From CAYRQP01 sp964426545 (lineage in GTDB: Bacteria; Fermentibacterota; Fermentibacteria; Fermentibacterales; JCC-6), in NCBI GenBank assembly GCA_964426545.1, contig CAYRQP010000009.1, forward strand, positions 38,251-102,250: a DNA stretch of 64,000 bases, read 5' to 3'. Of this stretch, positions 8,062 to 16,862 are shown in pieces; positions within the stretch are counted from its first letter, which is position 1, and every line of letters begins with the position of its first letter. The notes beneath the pieces were generated by a model, which ran no database searches, was not told the DNA's origin, and saw only the letters and a list, made by a program, of their open reading frames with translations. A program made the translations under genes and the position numbers.

Positions 8062-8871
8062 ATGCCCCCCCCAAAGTCCCCGATGCCAGTCCGCACAGTT
8101 CTAGTATGCATTCTACTATTACTCCACGCTTGCGGTAATTCACTCATTACACAGGAAGAGATGCAGTCTGCGGTCAGTTCATATATCGGCCGTATCACAT
8201 TTGCACAGGATTACCTGACATCCTTCCAATTAAAGGGTTCGGCTAGGTTGTGCGGAAGCAACCTGGTTGCCAGGGGCAGATTCGTTCTCTGGGGAAGTGC
8301 CAGTGATTGTCTTCTGAGGGGTGATTTCTACGGACCTGACGGAAGTCCCGTCTTGTCAGTGCACGGTGACAGCACCGGAATCATAATGTATTTCCCCGAC
8401 GATGAAACAGCAGTATTTGCACCCTTTGGAATGCCGGTAGGAGCCGGTACAATTTCAACAGAAGACATGATATTCATGCTTCGTACCGGGTTTCCGTTGC
8501 TGCTCGAACCCTGGGTAATCGAGTCGGGGGCGGTTACTGATCGTGACTGTATTCGCTGGGATTTCTGCATAATGCGTGCACTTGACTCGATGGCTTTAGA
8601 ACTTGAACCGCCCGGCCTTTTCCCTGCCTGTCTGGCATGGCAGGATGGGGAAATACTGATAACGGCAGCATCACCGCACGATGAATATTCCGCGTGGCCT
8701 TCGTGCTGGGAGTTTCATTCCGGTGAAACGGAAATAGAACTGGCGTTAACAGATATCATTCACCCAGCAGTACCCTGGTCGGGTATTTGGGATTTAAGTG
8801 TTCCTGTACATATTGACACGCTCGCTGTAACACCGCTTTGGAAGCCCGATTGGAACATCCCCGTTCATTGA
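8062..8871 (+). CDS. Predicted lipoprotein of unknown function
   Basis: 269 residues from ATG 8062, chosen because AAGG lies 5 bases upstream; TTG 8044 and ATG 8083 are alternatives. The N terminus is a lipoprotein signal peptide: MPPPKSPMPVRT, a hydrophobic stretch and lipobox LLHAC with the lipidated Cys near residue 19. The mature part is beta-rich with regularly spaced aromatic and Gly residues, in the manner of LolB/LolA-like or DUF4292-like envelope lipoproteins, but similarity is too faint to assign. A run of eight C follows the ATG directly. A hairpin at 8873-8900 follows the stop codon. Confidence 0.7.
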   Translation: MPPPKSPMPVRTVLVCILLLLHACGNSLITQEEMQSAVSSYIGRITFAQDYLTSFQLKGSARLCGSNLVARGRFVLWGSASDCLLRGDFYGPDGSPVLSVHGDSTGIIMYFPDDETAVFAPFGMPVGAGTISTEDMIFMLRTGFPLLLEPWVIESGAVTDRDCIRWDFCIMRALDSMALELEPPGLFPACLAWQDGEILITAASPHDEYSAWPSCWEFHSGETEIELALTDIIHPAVPWSGIWDLSVPVHIDTLAVTPLWKPDWNIPVH

Positions 8872-8872
8872 T

Positions 8873-8900
8873 GTTAACGCCACTTTTCTTTTGGCGTAAC
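8873..8900 (+). terminator. Hairpin after the lipoprotein gene
   Basis: GTTA-(A)-CGCCA pairs with TGGCG-TAAC around a pyrimidine-rich loop, immediately after the lipoprotein stop. The U-rich tract is in the loop rather than after the stem, so termination is possible but not certain. Confidence 0.45.
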
Positions 8901-8942
8901 ATTTGTTAGTTTACACATGTGAGATTAGAGGACTGCCCGGAG

Positions 8943-8971
8943 TTGACGCGGGTCTGTTTGTTTACTATTCA
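8943..8971 (+). promoter_or_regulatory. Candidate promoter of the mre operon
   Basis: TTGACG at 8943-8948, 17-base spacer, TATTCA at 8966-8971. This would start transcription about 40 bases before the mreB ATG. The -10 matches consensus only partly. Confidence 0.35.
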
Positions 8972-9020
8972 ACCGGGACCTGAGTAGTTTACATTAATTT
9001 TATGTACAGATGGAGACACT

Positions 9021-10073
9021 ATGGACATTTCAGATATTCTGGACAAATTATTCGGACGAAAACCCGGTTCACTTTTATCCACTGCAATGGCAATTGACCT
9101 TGGCACTGCAAACACACTGGTATATCTTCAAAACAAGGGAATCGTTCTTGAACAGCCGAGTGTGGTTGCAATCGAACGTGAAACCAATGAAGTGGTTGCA
9201 GTCGGTGATGACGCAAAGTCGATGCTCGGAAGAACAAGTACTAATCTCGATGCGGTGCGTCCACTCAAAGATGGTGTGATAACAAATGCAACCGCAACTA
9301 TGGCAATGCTACGGGAATTCTTCCAAAAGGCACAGGCAAGAAAATTATCCATGCGGCCGAGGGTTCTTGTATGTGTCCCCAGCGGGATTACGGAAGTGGA
9401 AGTATCCGCTGTTCGAACAGCTCTTGAACGCGCCGGAGCGCGTGAAGTACTTCTTGTACCGGAACCAATTGCCTCTGCAGTGGGAGTCGGACTTCCTGTG
9501 TCGGGAGCAGCGGGAAATATGATAGTAGATATCGGGGGCGGTACTACAGAAGTTGCAGTGATAAGCCTGTCTGCAATAGTCGCCAATAATTCGATACGGG
9601 TCGGTGGTGATGAATTGAATGATGCTATAGCCGCTTTCCTGAAAAAGAAATACAGTCTCTTGATTGGTGAACGGACTGCTGAGCTGGTCAAGTTCGAACT
9701 TGGCACTGTCCTTGAATCAGATAACAGAATTATGAGTGTCAGCGGAAGGGATTTTGTGAACGGTATTCCTGAAACCTATGATGTCAAATCAGTTGATATT
9801 AGGGAGGCAATAGGTGATACAGTCAGCCGGATTGTCGAGGCTGTCCGGCATGCACTCGAAATAACCCCGCCGGAACTTTCGAGTGACATCGTTGACCGGG
9901 GAATAGTCATGACAGGCGGCGGTGCTTTACTGAGGGGACTGGACAGACTTCTTACAAAAGATACCGGGCTTCCTGTGCGCGTAGCTGACAATCCGCTTTC
10001 CTGTACTGTTCTGGGGGCGGGTTTGATTCTCGAAGATATCTACAAATACAGAAAACTGCTTATTCAATATTAG
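9021..10073 (+). CDS. mreB: Rod shape-determining protein MreB
   Basis: 350-residue bacterial actin. It shows the actin-fold phosphate loops AIDLGTANTLVYL and MIVDIGGGTTEVAVISL, plus GIVMTGGGALLRGLD near the C terminus, and the conserved KDGVITNATATMAMLREF. MreB filaments under the inner membrane guide the elongasome for lateral wall synthesis. A Shine-Dalgarno GGAG lies 5 bases from ATG 9021. First gene of mreBCD-mrdA-rodA, all in one direction with minimal spacing. Confidence 0.98.
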   Translation: MDISDILDKLFGRKPGSLLSTAMAIDLGTANTLVYLQNKGIVLEQPSVVAIERETNEVVAVGDDAKSMLGRTSTNLDAVRPLKDGVITNATATMAMLREFFQKAQARKLSMRPRVLVCVPSGITEVEVSAVRTALERAGAREVLLVPEPIASAVGVGLPVSGAAGNMIVDIGGGTTEVAVISLSAIVANNSIRVGGDELNDAIAAFLKKKYSLLIGERTAELVKFELGTVLESDNRIMSVSGRDFVNGIPETYDVKSVDIREAIGDTVSRIVEAVRHALEITPPELSSDIVDRGIVMTGGGALLRGLDRLLTKDTGLPVRVADNPLSCTVLGAGLILEDIYKYRKLLIQY

Positions 10074-10112
10074 ACGAAGATTACCATCCAAACGAGATAA
10101 GTCAGGTGGAAG

Positions 10113-10862
10113 ATGCGAATTGAGCAAAAGAAGAGTAATCGAACAATAGTCTACATTGTGATATCCATGGTTCTGCTCATTTTAGGTCCTCTTTTACTTG
10201 GCGGAGTTGCAAGTTGGCTCGGTGCCCGTTTCTCCGGGTTATTCTATGAGTCCGGGGAAGATTCAGAACTCCGGAATCTCCGCAGGAATATGACAGAACT
10301 CATGCTCGAAAATGCAATTCTAAGAGAAGATGCAATGAAGGCTGAATGCTACCGGGACTTACTCGGAATTACTCGCACGACCCGCAGAGAGACTATAGCA
10401 GCACGTATTCTGTACAGAACGGAAGGTCTTGTCTCTGGAGCAATGACAGTGAACAAAGGGAGTGAAGATGGTGTTTCGGTAAACTCGGCCTGTGTATCTG
10501 CAGATGGAATAGTGGGTGTAGTTTCGATGGTAGATGAGTCGCAGTCAGAAGTTCTTCCCATAACAAGCGCAGCAGTCAATGTAAGCTGCATGACATGGCC
10601 ATCGGGGGCACTTGGAATACTGGAGTCTTCGATAGATGGAACATTGCAAATGGTGCACGTCGATATTTCAGGTACTGTTGAACTCGGAGAACAGGTATTG
10701 TCGTCGAGATTCGGTGGAGTTTTTCCCGATGGTTTGCTGATCGGAACGGTCGTTTCGGTGAATCTCAGTGAGTCAGGTTTGGAATATGAAATCGAAGTTG
10801 CGCCGGCAGTTGATTTTTCAAGAGTAGGGGAAATATTAATCCTCCTTTCGGAAGATATTTAA
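10113..10862 (+). CDS. mreC: Rod shape-determining protein MreC
   Basis: 249 residues: a short cytoplasmic N terminus, one transmembrane helix (~12-38), a coiled coil (~48-80) and the periplasmic beta domain with GSEDGVSVNSACVSADGIVG and LGEQVLSSRFGGVFPDGLLIGTV. MreC links MreB to the PBP2-RodA synthase. GGTGGA precedes ATG 10113. The stop lies 1 base before the mreD start. Confidence 0.95.
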   Translation: MRIEQKKSNRTIVYIVISMVLLILGPLLLGGVASWLGARFSGLFYESGEDSELRNLRRNMTELMLENAILREDAMKAECYRDLLGITRTTRRETIAARILYRTEGLVSGAMTVNKGSEDGVSVNSACVSADGIVGVVSMVDESQSEVLPITSAAVNVSCMTWPSGALGILESSIDGTLQMVHVDISGTVELGEQVLSSRFGGVFPDGLLIGTVVSVNLSESGLEYEIEVAPAVDFSRVGEILILLSEDI

Positions 10863-10863
10863 G

Positions 10864-11364
10864 GTGCAGACGCAGTGGAAGCGAATCCTTCTACTCGGTA
10901 GTGCTGTTATCATCCAGTTTATGCTTGAACTTACTTTGGGCAGGATATTTGCTGCACCGTCAGTAATTCCGCTGGTGCTGGTTTACCTGACCCTCAACCA
11001 CGGAAACAGCTGGGCGACAGATGGAGCGTTCTGGTCAGGACTTGTTATCGATATGCTCATGCACCAGCCGATTGGAGCGTCTTCTTTGGCGTTGCTGTGT
11101 GGCATGTACACAGTAAGGGTACTTAATAGACAATCAGCCGGGGAAACAAGGCTTTTCTTTCTGATAGCTGTAGTATTTGCAGTTGGAATTTCAGATGTTG
11201 TATTCATCTTTGCTGCTTCAAGGCCTTTTGCTGCGGGTGTTTTGACACCGCTTCTCGAAGTCATCCCAAGGATACTCGTGACCATATTCGCTGCACTTAC
11301 AATACTAATCCTCAGTTCGAAAATGAAATTCAGAGCTGAATCGGGAAAGATTGAACTGCGATGA
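10864..11364 (+). CDS. mreD: Rod shape-determining membrane protein MreD
   Basis: 166 residues, almost entirely hydrophobic with about five transmembrane helices, ending in a short basic tail. Identification rests on the MreD-like pattern and on position between mreC and mrdA. Start is GTG 10864, one base after the mreC stop. Its TGA overlaps the ATG of the PBP2 gene. Confidence 0.88.
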   Translation: MQTQWKRILLLGSAVIIQFMLELTLGRIFAAPSVIPLVLVYLTLNHGNSWATDGAFWSGLVIDMLMHQPIGASSLALLCGMYTVRVLNRQSAGETRLFFLIAVVFAVGISDVVFIFAASRPFAAGVLTPLLEVIPRILVTIFAALTILILSSKMKFRAESGKIELR

Positions 11365-13100
11365 AGATACAGGCATTGCGGCGAAACAGAATCCGACCAT
11401 TCAGAATCTATCTGATAATTGCCTTCATCGTTTTTACATTGCTTATACTGCGACTCGGATACCTTCAAATAGTGAAGGGTGAATACTATAGAGAGATATC
11501 AAGCAGTAATCACATAAGAGTCATTGCCACACCTGCACCGCGTGGCATAATAAAGGATAGAAACGGGGTTATTCTTGCTGACAATGAACCGGCTTTCCTG
11601 CTTTCAATAGTCCCGTCAGAGTTTGACGATACAAAAACAGGTCTGCTTGCAGGACTTATCCAAATGGATTCTCTCGACCTCAGCAATCGTCTGGTTACAG
11701 CATCTGCCGCACCACACCGTCCGTTTGTCATTAAAAGCGGAATGACTGTGCAGAGTGTGTCAGCAGTTGCTGAAAATCTTCACCGTATTCCGGGGGCGAT
11801 AATCGATGTTGTGCCCCTACGCAGATACCCCCTTGGTAACGATTTCTGTCATTTGATCGGGTATGTGGGGCTTTCTGAAACTGATCTGGAATATGAGGGG
11901 GAGATAACCGGTAGAACCGGACTTGAATTGAGCATGAATGATATGCTGAAAGGAACCGCAGGATTAAGACGTGAAGTTGTTGATGTGTACGGCCGAATAG
12001 TCGAGCAGTTCGTCGAAGAAGGCAGAGAAGAACCTGTGCAGGGAAGTGAAGTTGTTTTGACTGTGGATGCAGACCTGCAGAGAATTGTGCTTGAAGAACT
12101 GGGAAAGACAGGGCATCCCGGGGCAGCTGTATTTCTTGATTATCAAACCGGTGAAATTCTAGCTCTTGCATCAGTTCCCGACTTCAACCCTAATCTCTTC
12201 TCGCGTGGATTAAGTCATGCGGAATGGGCTGCGATCAGAGACAATGAAGACAATCCGCTCTTTGCCAGAGCCTGGGCGGCCGCATATCCACCGGCTTCGA
12301 CTTTCAAGGTCGTTACATCTGCATATCTACTGAACAGCGGACTGATAACTGCTGTTTATATGCCGGATCCCTGCTATTCTTCACTGACACTCGGCAGGAC
12401 CACATTCAACTGCTGGGGTGCACATGGGAGGTTAAGTGTTACACAGGCTCTTGCAATGTCATGCAACATATTCTTCTATCGAACCATTCAGTTTGGTTCT
12501 CTCGATGAACTAGCATGGATGTCTGAGATGTTCGGACTCGGCAGTACACATGTAGAATATCTTTCGGGAGAAAGAAGCGGGCATGTACCGACATTGGAAT
12601 ATCTCGATTCACACTATGGCCCCGATGGATGGGGGCTGGGGAATATCCTGAATATCTCAGTAGGGCAGGGAGAGTTACTTGCAACACCGGTGCAACTCGC
12701 ACTGGTGGTAGGATTGATTGCATCTAAAGGGAGAATGCCTGAATTACATCTTCTGCCGGACCATGACACAGAATATGATAGAATTATGCCCGCCGGAACT
12801 GTTTCTGATTCCAACTTCGCTGTGATTTCTGAGGGTATGCGTCAGGTTGTGGTTAACAGAAAGGGAACTCTGTATACAGCATTTTCCGGTTTGAATATTG
12901 AAGTTTACGGAAAAACCGGCACTGCTGAGTGTACGGGTGAAGATCATGCTTTGCTGATAGGATATACGGCTCTTCCAAATCCGCTGGCTTTTTGTCTGAT
13001 CGTTGAGCACGGCGGGCATGGGGGAACAGTTGCAGCTCCGGTAGTCAGGAATATTCTCGAAGAATATCTCCCGGATGACGATGGGGAGGAGAGTTTCTGA
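11361..13100 (+). CDS. mrdA: Penicillin-binding protein 2 (elongasome transpeptidase)
   Basis: 579 residues. One N-terminal transmembrane helix (~14-36), dimerisation/pedestal region (YLQIVKGEYYREISSSNHIR and APRGIIKDRNGVILADN), then the transpeptidase domain with SxxK (ASTFK, ~312-316), SxN as MSCN and KTG (YGKTGTAE). It crosslinks side-wall peptidoglycan with RodA. It overlaps mreD by ATGA and rodA by TGATG, consistent with strict stoichiometry. Confidence 0.96.
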   Translation: MKIQALRRNRIRPFRIYLIIAFIVFTLLILRLGYLQIVKGEYYREISSSNHIRVIATPAPRGIIKDRNGVILADNEPAFLLSIVPSEFDDTKTGLLAGLIQMDSLDLSNRLVTASAAPHRPFVIKSGMTVQSVSAVAENLHRIPGAIIDVVPLRRYPLGNDFCHLIGYVGLSETDLEYEGEITGRTGLELSMNDMLKGTAGLRREVVDVYGRIVEQFVEEGREEPVQGSEVVLTVDADLQRIVLEELGKTGHPGAAVFLDYQTGEILALASVPDFNPNLFSRGLSHAEWAAIRDNEDNPLFARAWAAAYPPASTFKVVTSAYLLNSGLITAVYMPDPCYSSLTLGRTTFNCWGAHGRLSVTQALAMSCNIFFYRTIQFGSLDELAWMSEMFGLGSTHVEYLSGERSGHVPTLEYLDSHYGPDGWGLGNILNISVGQGELLATPVQLALVVGLIASKGRMPELHLLPDHDTEYDRIMPAGTVSDSNFAVISEGMRQVVVNRKGTLYTAFSGLNIEVYGKTGTAECTGEDHALLIGYTALPNPLAFCLIVEHGGHGGTVAAPVVRNILEEYLPDDDGEESF

Positions 13101-14299
13101 TGGAAAGCCGCGAGAAACCTGACATTCTCCTTATCGCTTCTATTGCATTGATTCTACTGATTGGTTTGATGGCTCTATACTCCGCATCGAATACAAATGT
13201 CGGTGCAAACATTTTTAAGCGACAGGTAATCTGGGTAACAACAGGATTTTTCGTTTTTGTTATAGCATTGAGAATGTCCTTTAGAAAAATAGAAGAACTC
13301 TCTCCTCTATTCTTCGTGATATGCTGTATTCTGCTGATTATTACTTTATTTGTCGGCAGAGGTCCTGTCGGCAGGTGGCTGATGATAGGTCCCATCGGTA
13401 TTCAGACATCTGAGATTGCTAAGGCAGGCTTAATTTTGTATGCAGCCTGGTGGTTGTCTTCGCTGAGCGTAAGACCCCGCAAATTTGGGGAAGCCCTCGT
13501 ACTGTTATCACTGCTCCCGGTAATCGTGCTTACTGCTGTTCAGCCTGATCTGGGAACTTCGATTTCAATGCTGCTGATCGTTCTTGCCATGTTCTCCTGG
13601 AGCGGATACGGTCCGGAATGGATATTCCTTTTAATCAGTCCGATTCTGGCAGCGGTATCTTCAACTAATATATATATCTGGCTTGTCTTCATGCTCATTC
13701 TCATTGGAATACTGTTTTTCAAGAAGTATCCGATTTCCAGATGGGTTCTGCTACTCGGGGGTAACTCCGTAATAGCAGCACTTACTCCATTTGCATGGAA
13801 TCTGCTCAGACCCTATCAGCAGTCAAGACTAATTACTTTTCTCAACCCTGCAAGCGACCCCCATGGTGCAGGATGGAACATCATTCAGTCAGAGGTTGCA
13901 GTTGGTTCGGGGGGAGTATTCGGCCAGGGATATCTGCAGGGTGCTCAGAAGGAACTGGCATTTCTGCCTGCAAGGCACACGGACTTTATATTTTCAGTCT
14001 GGGCTGAAGAGACCGGTTTCTTCGGAGGAATAATTCTGCTGGGGATGTTTGCAGTGCTTTTCTGGCGTATATCTCTTGCTGCAAAAAGGTCTGTAAACCC
14101 GTTCAACTCGCTTGTCGCGGCGGGAATAGCATCATACCTTCTCATACATGTGACAGTTAATGTAGGTATGGCTCTCGGCGTGATGCCCGTTACCGGACTT
14201 CCCCTTCCGCTTATGAGTTATGGGGGAAGCCAGATGGTGATAGTGCTGTTTCTTCTGGGTTTGAGCGTGAATGCAGGAATGTACTGGCGGGAAATTTAG
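13100..14299 (+). CDS. rodA: Peptidoglycan glycosyltransferase RodA
   Basis: 399 residues of the SEDS family with about ten transmembrane helices. Motifs include GRWLMIGPIGIQTSEIAKAG, the loop RLITFLNPASDPHGAGWN with QSEVAVGSGGVFGQGYLQG, ARHTDFIFSVWAEETGFFGG (catalytic-region Asp) and LPLPLMSYGGSQM. It polymerises lipid II for the elongasome. Last intact gene of the operon; AT-rich restriction-modification debris follows. Confidence 0.96.
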   Translation: MESREKPDILLIASIALILLIGLMALYSASNTNVGANIFKRQVIWVTTGFFVFVIALRMSFRKIEELSPLFFVICCILLIITLFVGRGPVGRWLMIGPIGIQTSEIAKAGLILYAAWWLSSLSVRPRKFGEALVLLSLLPVIVLTAVQPDLGTSISMLLIVLAMFSWSGYGPEWIFLLISPILAAVSSTNIYIWLVFMLILIGILFFKKYPISRWVLLLGGNSVIAALTPFAWNLLRPYQQSRLITFLNPASDPHGAGWNIIQSEVAVGSGGVFGQGYLQGAQKELAFLPARHTDFIFSVWAEETGFFGGIILLGMFAVLFWRISLAAKRSVNPFNSLVAAGIASYLLIHVTVNVGMALGVMPVTGLPLPLMSYGGSQMVIVLFLLGLSVNAGMYWREI

Positions 14300-14336
14300 T
14301 ATTGCAGTAGAATCAAGTGTTAGGAATGAGAATTTC

Positions 14337-14989
14337 ATGAACTCAAAGAGGATTGAAATGACAGTCCAAAATAATCCAAGTCTATTTGGTTTAAAAAATT
14401 CTAATAGAGACTTCACGATTAAGGAATCTTGGGGGAAGAACCAGTTCAATTCATCATTTCCTGCTGCATTGTGCTGTTATTTAGATTATAAAGACCTTAA
14501 AGCAAACTATTTAAAGATTAAAGAAGGGATTTATGTTCATGGTGAGTTAGCAATCAACGAAGCCTTTGGTATTGAACCAAATAGTGTGGATGCTTACTAT
14601 GCATTTAAGTCAACATATGCCCCATTCCAACAGTATGTTGAACCGCTTTGGTTGTTCAAGAAAAGAGTACTGGGCAGTGTTTGGCAGGAATTGAAGTAAA
14701 ACTTACTGCACTCCCAGACAATACGACTTGTGAGTTAAATGAAAACGAATATGGAAGTGAAATTGTTGTTAGGCCGGATACAATTGTCTATCTGGCCTGT
14801 AGTATTGCTAAAGGTTTGGGTAAAAGACTTTCGGATGTGATTGATGTCAATATATCTATTAGAGAGTGGACCGAAGCGGAACAGGTACTGCCGCATATAA
14901 CCAAAATGATTGAATCACTGAAAAAAACATTTAGAAAATTAGAGTGTTGTCAAACTCCATTTCTCCTTCAACCAATCTGGAACAAATGA
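14337..14989 (+). pseudogene. Broken HindVP-type restriction endonuclease
   Basis: Frame 14337-14699 reads PSLFGLKNSNRDFTIKESWGKNQFNSSFPAALCCYL, the N-terminal signature of the HindVP family, then PNSVDAYYAFKSTYAPFQQYV. The matching continuation is one frame over, from ~14648 to 14989: QCLAGIEVKLTALPDNTTCEL and YGSEIVVRPDTIVYLACS, which include the E-x-K of the nuclease. The frame change near 14645 falls where the catalytic Asp would be expected, and the C terminus is cut off at ~14940 by fusion to methyltransferase sequence. Base composition is visibly more AT-rich than the flanking genes. Almost certainly inactive and horizontally acquired. Confidence 0.85.
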
Positions 14990-15150
14990 TTGGCAACGCA
15001 GTACCTGTTAATTTGGCTAAGTTTATCGCTGAAACAGTAGATATTTATTCAAAAACGGGGCAAAGAAGAGACTCGCCCTGTTTGAAATTGAGAGCAAGTT
15101 TGAAATGCCACAAAAGGCATTGCACCGGACGCAATGAACTGCATCGGTGA
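14944..15150 (+). pseudogene. Remnant C-terminus of a C5 cytosine methyltransferase
   Basis: A third frame starting inside the endonuclease remnant reads NLEQMIGNAVPVNLAKFIAETV, which is motif X of DNA m5C methyltransferases (the GNAVP helix), followed by an unrelated tail. Everything upstream of motif X is missing. The simplest history is a deletion fusing the 3'-truncated endonuclease to the 5'-truncated cognate methyltransferase of the same operon. Confidence 0.75.
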
Positions 15151-15168
15151 GTTTAACATAGAGCATAT

Positions 15169-15252
15169 GGTACCGTGACACTTAATTCCCAACCTTCACG
15201 GGACACGAAGGAATCATGTCCCTGGCAAGTAGGAATTAAGTGTCATGGTACC
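15169..15252. repeat. 84-base nested inverted repeat
   Basis: Outer arms of 21 bases: GGTACCGTGACACTTAATTCC at 15169-15189 and its complement, with one mismatch, at 15232-15252. Nested inside at 15200-15222 is a 23-base palindrome, GGGACA...TGTCCC, whose reverse complement recurs with one mismatch at 27744-27766. The element separates the restriction-modification debris from lgt. Confidence 0.8.
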
Positions 15253-15268
15253 CAAAGTAAAGGACAAC

Positions 15269-16099
15269 ATGCACCCTATACTATTCCGCATAGGCTCGCT
15301 GCCAATAAATACATACGGACTGACACTGGCTGTTTCTTTTGTGCTTGGGCTGTGGCTGGCAGCACACCGCGCTGAGAAGATTGGTATTAGAAAAGACGCT
15401 GTCTATGACCTCGGCATCAGAATTATGATTGCCGCAATAGTAGGGTCGAGATTTTTCTATGTAGTCACTCATGTAAGTGAATTTCAGGGGCAGTGGCTGA
15501 ATGCAGTCGCTTTTTGGAACGGGCTTTATGGTCTTAGTATGCTGGGCGGAGTACTTCTTGCCATAGCAGTCGGAATCCTGACAATCCTGAAACGCAAACT
15601 ACCAATGTGGCAGCTTGCAGACGCAATGATACCTTCATTTGCACTTGGCATTTTTGTAACTCGAATTGGTTGTTTCTTCAACGGATGCTGTTTTGGATCA
15701 GAGACATCATGTGCGTTTGGCATATCTTTTCCCAATACGGCAATGGCATATTCAGGTACGGGTATTCTTGGGGGAACAGCCATTCATCCGACTCAGCTCT
15801 ACAGTTCGATAGCCGGTCTTTTCATGGTTTTAATACTTTTGTGGGCTGACCGGAGGGCACATTTTAAGGGATTTATTTTTTCTCTGTTCATCGGGCTTTA
15901 CGGAGCTACAAGGTTCGGTATCGAAGAGTTCCGCTATTTCGACCACGAACACAGCCTGCAGTTTTTGGGAAAGAGTGCTTTCTCTGGTATGACAGGGATT
16001 ACCGACAATCAGTTGATAAGTCTCATCATGTTTATTGCATCTATCATACTCGGACTATGTCTTTGTTTTCATTCAAAAAAATCTCTGAACTCTTCCTAA
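15269..16099 (+). CDS. lgt: Prolipoprotein diacylglyceryl transferase
   Basis: 276-residue polytopic inner-membrane enzyme that attaches diacylglycerol from phosphatidylglycerol to the lipobox Cys of prolipoproteins. Motifs: INTYGL near the N terminus, GSRFFYVV, the signature RIGCFFNGCCFG, IHPTQLYSS and RFGIEEFRYFD. The His found in the middle loop of E. coli Lgt (SMHGG) is Leu here (SMLGG). ATG 15269 is preferred (AAAGGA 4 bases upstream) over an ATG at 15245 inside the inverted repeat. LspA is encoded at 31.2 kb and lipoproteins at 8.1 and 51.2 kb. Confidence 0.95.
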   Translation: MHPILFRIGSLPINTYGLTLAVSFVLGLWLAAHRAEKIGIRKDAVYDLGIRIMIAAIVGSRFFYVVTHVSEFQGQWLNAVAFWNGLYGLSMLGGVLLAIAVGILTILKRKLPMWQLADAMIPSFALGIFVTRIGCFFNGCCFGSETSCAFGISFPNTAMAYSGTGILGGTAIHPTQLYSSIAGLFMVLILLWADRRAHFKGFIFSLFIGLYGATRFGIEEFRYFDHEHSLQFLGKSAFSGMTGITDNQLISLIMFIASIILGLCLCFHSKKSLNSS

Positions 16100-16782
16100 A
16101 ACCGGTTTGTCCGGGATGCGGTTCAGCAAGAACATCTGACGAATTTCTCTGTCAATGGTGTACACTGCGGTTAGTTCAAAACGAAGTAATACACTGGAGT
16201 ACTACAGGAAAGGACATTCACCTGTCGGTAATTCCCGGAGAACCGATGCAGCTTCCCACAGGTATTCCCGTTTACTCCGTATTCGAATACACCGGCATTC
16301 CCCGGGAACTTGTACTCCGTCTCAAATACAAAAGCGAGCGATGGCTGGCAGGGGTAATTGCAGGGAGGATCTGTGAATACTCACCCGTACTTCCGGCGCA
16401 GGGAGATTTAATAGTACCCATTCCCGCAGGTTCCGTCCGTAAGCGGGAAAGGGGTTACAATCAGGCGGATCTGATAGCACGGAAACTGGCTAAACTGACG
16501 GGCAGCAGCAGTGCTGATGTCCTCTGCAAGAAAGCACGTCCATCACAGGTAGGTCTGACCCTGAAGGAAAGAAGAGAGAATGTAAAGGATGCTTTCAGCC
16601 TGAAAAAGAAAGCAGCATTCCCGAAAGATGCACACATCTGGCTCATAGATGATGTCGCAAGCAGTTTCAGTACGATGAACAGTGCTTCGGAAGTTCTGCT
16701 TGAAGCAGGTGCATATGCAGTTTCGGGACTTTCCTTTACCTTCCGCAAGGTCGAACACGGCACTTCGAAGGCAGATGAATAA
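16057..16782 (+). CDS. ComF-family phosphoribosyltransferase-like protein
   Basis: 241 residues. An N-terminal zinc finger CPGCGSARTSDEFLCQWC is followed by a type I PRTase fold with VPIPAGSVRKRERGYNQADLIAR and a WLIDDVASSFST loop. ComF proteins act in DNA uptake or processing, exact chemistry unknown. The usual PRPP loop DDVxTTGAT is altered to DDVASSFST, lacking the Gly, so PRPP binding may be weak or lost. ATG 16057 overlaps the end of lgt by 43 bases; the Shine-Dalgarno is poor. Confidence 0.8.
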   Translation: MSLFSFKKISELFLKPVCPGCGSARTSDEFLCQWCTLRLVQNEVIHWSTTGKDIHLSVIPGEPMQLPTGIPVYSVFEYTGIPRELVLRLKYKSERWLAGVIAGRICEYSPVLPAQGDLIVPIPAGSVRKRERGYNQADLIARKLAKLTGSSSADVLCKKARPSQVGLTLKERRENVKDAFSLKKKAAFPKDAHIWLIDDVASSFSTMNSASEVLLEAGAYAVSGLSFTFRKVEHGTSKADE

Positions 16783-16862
16783 ACCTACCGCAAACTTGTT
16801 TTCAGTAGTATGATTAAATAATGAGTATTCTTTTTATGGTATTTATAATTTAGGGGTGAATT

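Noticed and set aside
14337..15150. Three separate small hypothetical genes after rodA
   Set aside because: The pieces are consecutive parts of known restriction-modification proteins in shifted frames, so they are better called remnants.
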